DNA from: Helicoverpa zea | Lineage: Eukaryota > Arthropoda > Insecta > Lepidoptera > Noctuidae | Direction of reading: 5' to 3' | NCBI RefSeq assembly: GCF_022581195.2 | Contig: NC_061470.1 | Location: 5,270,001 to 5,334,000 of the forward strand | DNA: 64,000 bases | The notes under the pieces: model-generated | What the model was told of the DNA's origin: nothing | The model's input: the letters and a program-made list of their open reading frames with translations, nothing else | Database searches by the model: none | Position numbers and translations under genes: made by a program | In this document: one piece after another, positions 57,196 to 64,000 of the stretch | How the letters are laid out: each line of letters opens with the position of its first letter | How positions within the stretch are numbered: position 1 is the stretch's first letter

Positions 57196-58279
57196 ACTAT
57201 CGGCCGACTAATAGTTTGTAATGTCCGGATAGGTTCTCTAAGGCCTTTTTCATATTGTAAGGAGACTTGCTTCTTTTCATGATTTTTGAATAGTTTTCCA
57301 GTAATTTTTCTTTTACAGAAAGTTTTTTTACTTATGGCGTTTCCCTTTATGAAAAAACTCGTTTGATAAAAACTATGTAAATATGGATACTACTGCTACG
57401 GACGGAGGACTTATGGATACTATCTGATACTTAGCCATCTAAGAACAATGGTTTTTTTATATGGAGTTTAGCCACAAACTTATAGCAACAATATTGCTTC
57501 AAGAACGTGCCCATTGTCCTTCGATTGGTTCCAAGACATACAAACCGGAGAAAGATTTTAAAGCAGGAAATCTTATTTATTAACTGCTCACTTACAAACT
57601 TTTCAACGACCATACTCGGAGTTAGTTTCATCAAAAGCTCGAGTTCCTAACAGAGGGTTTCGTACATAATAAAATTAATAGCCAGCTCGGGAGTAATACA
57701 ACAAAACTAATTAGGTGATCAATCCTGTTGTCAAATGATGCTCATCCGGCAGCCACAATCTTATCAGGAGTCGTTCACCCCAGGCTCAACACTCTATGCT
57801 GGGGTGGTTTCAGATGAGATAAGTCGCGCGATTGCGGTGTTCCGTTTTTTTGTTGATGTCTGTGGGGCTGTTTAGTAGTGCTTAATGAGCTATGTAGGTG
57901 TGAATTTATATTGGAGAGATTGACAGAATGTTCTGTTAGTAGTACGTTCAGAGGGGTAAATTATTAGCTCAAGGGAGCTAAAGATTGAAGAAGGTGTTAA
58001 AAGATTTGGCACTATCGACTGTATCTGAAATATGTAATATGTAATTTCTTTATCGTTAGTATTATTTGCTTTGAAAAACTTTAACATGTAGCTTAATTTA
58101 AAGTTCTATTTTTATTAATTAGGTACCTAACTTATAACAATTTTAACAAGTATCACATAGAAACTATTTTTGTCAAAACTAGTTTTTTTATCCTACTAAA
58201 CTATTTAGATATTAAGTTTCAACAATACCATTTACAAAATCTCCCATCAATAACATAAATAATTAGGTATGTTACTTTC
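57196..58279. other. intergenic, nothing recognised
   Basis: AT-rich sequence with short open frames only; no repeat family with a second copy in the window was noticed. Confidence 0.5.
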
Positions 58280-58455
58280 AATTTCCATCGCACGTCTTCA
58301 CCCGTCTGAAACGCCATAACTTGTCCACAAATTCGGTGGTACAGCTCGCCGGCTGTATGGCATACCTCCCCCGTGTGCCGAACCGGGAGGACGTGTCGAG
58401 TCGCGAGACGAAAGCGAGTAGTGTTACTGTGAGAGTGTTAGCGTGACATGTAAGT
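58280..58455 (+). promoter_or_regulatory. candidate CpG-rich promoter and first exon
   Basis: A GC-rich island (CGGTGGTACAGCTCGCCGGC, GAACCGGGAGGACGTGTCGA, GTCGCGAGACGAAAGCGAGT) inside AT-rich desert ends in GTGACAT|GTAAGT, a consensus donor at 58450. No TATA box. Could be the start of a gene lying right of the window. Confidence 0.35.
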
Positions 58456-61400
58456 TACGACTTTCATATTATAATTTAAATTAAAAAAGGTATTTTTTTG
58501 GGAGTTTTTATTTATTTATTTGTGTTGAATTTTTTTTTATGGCAGTTATTTTTTTAGTAGTTAAGTTTGCAGAGGGGCAATATTTGTGACTTAAAGAAAT
58601 AATCTCTGTTATCTGATAGATACTGTAAAAATGCATTTTTTTTTGTTAGCGTGAAGTTTTTTTTTTATGATAAAGGTTTTTTTTAGTAACTAAGTTCAAC
58701 TAAGGGACAATCAAGTTTACCAAGGGACAATTCGTGATTCAATGAAATAATGTTTGTCTGTAAAATTGAAATTTTGTTTTATTATTGTTGATTTTTTTTG
58801 AGATATTAGTAGCTATGTTTAGGAAGGGACAATATTTGTGACTTCATGAAACGATGTCTGTTAGGTACTGTAACATTGAAATTTGTAATTTTGAAACACA
58901 GTGGTACTCAACTACATCCAGTTAGACTGGACAGACCCCAACATATTTGAGAAATAGGCTGGGCAGATGATGAGGTGATGTAAAATTGTGTTTACTGTAG
59001 GAAATATAAAAACCATATGTAACAGTATGTAAAGAAGATAGGTAACGCATAATATCACAGTTTTTATTGGAGAGAGAATAATTGAAGTTACTATCAAATA
59101 GCTGTTATTAAAAACTTTTTGTTTACAATTCATTTTAAACATTGATGATAACGGAATATCATTCACCTACTTATATTAAAACGTGAGCTATTATTTACAT
59201 TAATTTTGTGAAAAGTAGGTACTTATATTAAAAATATGTCTTAATTAAAATTATTTATATGTGTATGAAATATTAATATACCTAAATAGGCTGCCCCACT
59301 TTTCAAATAAAACACTTTATTGGTTCATCAAAACTGGATTTAATTACCGTACTGAGTTTTTGAAAGATTTACCTTAAAAGAACATGTTTATGAAATTAAA
59401 TTCTCAATTTTTATATATTTTTATTTGAAGAGGCTTCGCAACGTACGCGTTTTATATTTACCTTTTTGACTTTTCAAAAAGTTGTTACGAGTTATATTTT
59501 TAAGCCTTTAAAAATATAAAATATTTCAATCAATTTTAATTCACAGGATTAAACACCATTTTTATTAATACTTACAAAATAAAACAACTAGGTATATCTA
59601 GTTTGAATATTTAACATGAATATTTATGAGTTAAATTAACCGTATCAATATTACCTCTGTAATCATATTTAAATAAATCTATTGTAATCAGAAGCTTTTC
59701 AAATACGGTTAATTTACTCAACTAAATTGAATTTATGTTGGATTATTATTATGTTGTAGGTATTATCTATATCACATCATGCGGATGATTTAACTTTTTA
59801 TATTTTACGAATATGTGATATTTCTACAACCTCACTTAATACATCTTCTAATCCATTTTTTTATTGGCAAGTCGCTATTAGGTGTCTCTATTTTGGGCTT
59901 ATATTATTATGGTACATATAGAGCTTAAGAAGGAATATAATGGGTTTTAGTCAGTAAGACAATTCCTCACGCTGCATACACTGTCGTTTAAGGATTCCTC
60001 ATCAACAAAATTGTGTCTCTATTACGCTTTTATCGAGTCTCAATACCAATTCAGAGTCTACGTTCTAAATACAAAAAAAAAGCACTGCGATCCAACCGTT
60101 TCAATTTACGTAGGTAGTAGTGAATGAAAAATGCTGTACCATAGAGTATGTATATGTAGTGAAGTCGGCATCATTATTCCGTTCTTTCAGCCAGCATGTT
60201 GGGTCTAGAACTTTCAATCTAAAGGCTAAACGCTTGTTAGTATGAAAGTTAAAGCGAACGCGTACCGTTTGACAAGCTTTTATATAGACTTTACCCTGAA
60301 TTGATTTCAGTCTAGATTTTTTTTCTAATATTTTCAGTCTGATTATTCTGTTCTGTTTAGAGTTTCTTTGAATTGTGGCTTTGTTATAATGTATTTAAAT
60401 TTCAATATTCAAATCTTTTAGTTGGTAAACCGAACTTTTTTGAAAGTCTAGTGAATATTTACTTAGCTGTTTTTTCGGATGGCTCTCTGTAGTTTTTAGA
60501 GTACCTACGTTTCCCCGTTTTTCCTCTAAAAATAAAAGGTGAGGTATAGTGGAACATGACACCTAGGCCTTGTTTTCTGTTGAAAAGTTTTCAGTTGGAA
60601 TATCCAAAAAATGTTCTGTAAAAGACGGTTCTGACGTTTAAATTAAAACAAAAATATATTTCTTGTTTCTTTTTTAGTTTACAAGGCTTTAGTGTCGGGC
60701 TTAGTTTTTTAACGATAGCGTTAGCGATATCAGTTAACGTCAGACACATGTAAAACACTGGTAGGTACTAATGTGCATCCAGTGCCACCGGAAGCTACCC
60801 TAACATATGTATTTGGAAAAAGGTTAGGCAGTTGATGAACGTGATCAAGCAATGAGAATCTATATTCTACTTCATACCACCGCCCGTGGCCCAAAATAAA
60901 ATGCTGTGAACAAAATTCAAAAAATAAACCACAAATAAAAGCCGCTATGTTCCCCAATATAAATGACTGTTCGATCCAACCTGAAATTCAATAGGTTCCA
61001 ATGCTTAAAGCGTTCAATTGTTCTTACTCAGTTCCATAATTGATTCTTTAAATTGTAATCCCCTACCTCGTAAAACAATATATTTGGTAAATGTTTTCAA
61101 TTAGGGAGCCCTTTCTTTGTCGTTACAAATTGGTTCAAAATTTAGGAAGTTCTATTGTTAAATTAAATTCAGTTTTGTTACAATGGTTCGTTCAGTTGAT
61201 TTGGTTACACAATACATACTTCGATTTTGGCTCGTGGTTAAATTATTGAATTACATTTTCATGATGATTTTGTATAAGTTATATAGTCAGAAAATTCCTG
61301 ACAGGAATGGTCTAGCTTCGTATGTCATTTACCATCGTTGGCAGTCGTCAAGAGTAGTCAGAAGCCACGACATGACAATGACACGAGTCTGACCAAGGGG

Positions 61401-62635
61401 TATTGGGTTGCCTGGTTTACTGGGTTGAGGAGGTCAGATAGACAGTCACTAGGTACTTGTAAAACACTGGTACTGGCATCCAGTTACACTGGAAGACGAC
61501 CCTAACATAGTTGGGAAAAAGCTCGGGAGATGAAGATGGTTTAGCTTCCTACAGAAATGTTGTATCAGTCTGTGGTCAAGTATTTCCCAAAAAAAAAAAA
61601 TTACGTTCCTCATTGACAATTCCAATTCCAATTCTAATTCCAAATTCAAAACAACAAGGAGGCTCATTTTTCTAAAACGCAAGCACAATACGGCCGGTAC
61701 CAGAACAATAGACAAGCGACCAGACAAAAGGTGTCAACGTAGGGTTTTTACAGCCCTTTCTATGTTCTGTAGATACGCCCTTTTCTTTAGCCGTGACTAG
61801 ACAGTTTTCATTCTCAATTGTAACCGTTGTCGCCTTTCTAAATAATTGTTTGGTTACCAAAGTTTTTGTTGGCTTAAATTAGTGGGTATTGTTACTGAGT
61901 ATTGGTTTTGTTTGTCATTCCTCGTTGGATTAGTTTTGTTTTTTTTTTTCTGTGGGCACTTACTTGATAGTTGCGTCAAGTTCTGGCTGGTGGGCGGTTT
62001 TTTTTTATCTTGGTCCGAGTGTTTTTTTTTAGTTTGAAATTAATGTAATAAATGTTTATATCGTGTTTAATATTTTAGTGTGTTTTAATAGTTTGTTTTT
62101 AGTTTTTATTGGTTTTTAACGTAGTGGTTTTCGACAATATTTTAAAGTATAACAAAATATTATGCTATTGTAATCAGAACTTCTTGTAGACTTTTTTCAG
62201 ATGAGACTTTTCTTAACGAGATGCTTTCATAAATGCTCTCAAAATACATTGTAAATCATGTATGCTGAACTTAGACCTAAAAATTCTTAGTTTAATTTTT
62301 TCTAACATTTTCTCCCAGAGCATTGTTGTACCTAACTAATGAAATTTCCATTTTACTTCAAGAATTATTACGGTGAAAATTAAATTTCCCTCGTAATATC
62401 ATCAGTTAAGTTTAAGTAAATTACATAGTTAGTGTTATGATGGTAAGCTCGACGTGGTAACTCTTCAGCTAGGGCCTGTTTCAAGTTATTAAGGATTAAC
62501 ATGAGAAGCTGTAGATTAGGCTTAACTTAGTTTGGCTGGAACAAGATTACTAATGAAGGTAGACTTAGTTTATGTAAATGTTAAGTTACTTGGTAAGAGG
62601 TAGCTTCAAAATTAGTTTGGTGATAATTAAGAGTA
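58456..62635. other. intergenic with family A tails
   Basis: No gene. Family A pieces lie at 58901-58975, 59911-60006 (head part), 60741-60838 and 61338-61540. The last is fairly complete, with GGGGTATTGGGTTGCCTGG and a GGGAGATGAAGATGG end. The rest is AT-rich with poly-T tracts. Confidence 0.55.
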
Positions 62636-62735
62636 AATATGCTGGGGAGTTTGTTCCACCATTTATTCTTCCCAGCTGTTGCTGTACGTGGGAAGTGGTG
62701 AAGGGCGCGCATTTTGGGGGCTGTCTTTTGTAAAT
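62636..62735 (+). repeat. repeat shared with 36600-36700
   Basis: GCTGGGGAGTTTGTTCCACC, GGGAAGTGGTGAAGGGCGCG and TTTTGGGGGCTGTCTTTTGT match the block in 36290-36730 in the same orientation. Confidence 0.8.
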
Positions 62736-63930
62736 TTGACCTTCAAAAAGTGATGATGACCATCTGCATAAATGACTTTTTGATCGTTGGTTTGGAATAA
62801 GAAACATACCTACTAAGGAAATAAAAATATTTTGAAAGATATTGAAAACAAAATAAACTGATATTATATGGACCAAATAGCCTCAAGTCTAAATATACTA
62901 AAATTATAAAACTGAAGTGTTCGTTTGTTTTGTTTGCTTGAAAAACAGGATCGTTTCAAAAAAATATTTCAGTGGTTTAAATGGTCCATTTATCGAGGGG
63001 TGTATTCTACAGGCTCACTTTTTTATCAGGGTGGGAGAAGTAGTTCACATAAGTCAAACCGCTGGCGGAAGATAGCGTCTATTTCAAAGTAGCAAAATAA
63101 TTTGTAACCCCATTTCTTCTTGAAATAAATACATACCTAAGTAGAAAAAAATTTGATCAATTATTAAATAGTAGTCAGTAAGTATTCTTTTATCTCTTAC
63201 ATTTAAATAAAACGAAACGTTCACCTTCAAAGGGAAATAAAATCGAATAGACCTCTATTCCCACAAAAAATAGGTTTCATTAAAACCTAATTTCAATTTA
63301 AATAAATGTTATTTTAGTCTGTCTGAACTCCGTCAATTGTAAACTTATATTTTTCGGGTAACCCAGACTAAGAGTAACCGCACACTGAAGACTAAACAGT
63401 CGTCTGCCAGTTGACCCGATGGGTGGCAATTTCTTTTTAAAGAAAGTCGTGAATCCAATCAAAGTTTTCAGTCGGTTTAATACCGGCTAAATTACCTGGT
63501 CTTTGTAATGTGCGTACTACCATTTATCTTCATACTGATATATAAACCCAAACAAATTATAGGCTGACTAAAAGTTTACAGTATGCGGGTAGGTACACCA
63601 AGTCTTTTTTAGTGCAAAGAGTGTAATTTTTTTTAGATAATGGGTTAGTTTGAATCTCTGAGCTCTTTACTATTTTAAGTAGACTGAAGTTTATTGGAGT
63701 GGAGAAAAAATATTCGCCGATCTGCTACAGAATATTTATGAAGAATATTTAAATTCTGCTCGTGTCAAACATGGTTCTTTTCGTAGAATACATTTAGTTC
63801 AATAAACACTCGCTTATCGGATATTTTTTAGATCATTTTTGCGTGATTTTTTTTAGATTTTTTTTAATATGGTGGTTATATTTGTAACAATATTGTTTGT
63901 TTGTTACAATATATAGTAGGCAGTCTTACT
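62736..63930. other. intergenic, nothing recognised
   Basis: AT-rich; no gene and no repeat with a clear partner in the window. Confidence 0.5.
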
Positions 63931-64000
63931 TCATCATCATCACATCTGCCGAGCTTTTGCCCAACTACGTTGGGGTCGGCTTCCAGTCTACCAGAGTACC
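63931..64000 (-). repeat. SINE-like family A tail at the right edge, reversed
   Basis: CATCATCATC, then CCCAACTACGTTGGGGTCGG and CTTCCAGTCTACCAGAGTAC; continues past the window. Confidence 0.75.

Overview
The window is animal genomic DNA, almost certainly from a moth or butterfly. Genes are split by short GT-AG introns. Two promoters carry a TATA box plus an arthropod TCAGT initiator. Intergenic DNA is AT-rich and packed with repeats of lepidopteran type: RTE and jockey/CR1-like LINEs, SINE-like dispersed repeats ending in GATGAT, foldback elements and MITEs. The species cannot be fixed from sequence alone. Exons were built by eye from splice sites, phase and protein family patterns.

Left third (1-18.2 kb), gene-bearing. 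(1) A plus-strand gene running in from the left edge ends in an ALMS motif (Alstrom-syndrome/centrosomal family); CDS 3-2524, 6186-6319, 6676-6824, 7052-7120. Its large intron holds a small cysteine-rich gene (3050-3541, perhaps finishing in the ALMS exon at 6186 in another frame) and a stack of three TIR elements. (2) A minus-strand, 11-exon, 558-residue luciferase-like/4-coumarate-CoA-ligase-like acyl-CoA synthetase (7541-11937). (3) A minus-strand, 4-exon NPC2-like ML-domain secreted protein of 153 residues (13380-18140). Its first intron contains a nearly full RTE retrotransposon with an open endonuclease-RT frame and a 16-bp target duplication.

Middle (18.2-50 kb), gene desert. It has paired inverted MITEs, GC-rich and promoter-like islands, and a 12-bp minisatellite (unit GAGAGTACATAA) that, with the elements inserted in it, spans about 29.27-35.73 kb. 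The array has been invaded by a 5'-truncated LINE, a second LINE tail in the other orientation and a 364-bp TA-targeting MITE. At 44.1-49.3 kb a large LTR element with identical 234-bp LTRs but no recognisable gag or pol sits inside a tRNA-derived SINE and carries a 36-bp minisatellite.

Right part (50-64 kb). A minus-strand, 7-exon gene of unknown function (50015-53640, 298 residues) has two neighbouring exons that are paralogous. The rest to 64 kb is intergenic, with a second copy of the foldback element seen at 4.6-5.3 kb and many SINE tails. No CRISPR array, rRNA or canonical tRNA gene was seen. The genes show no shared pathway.
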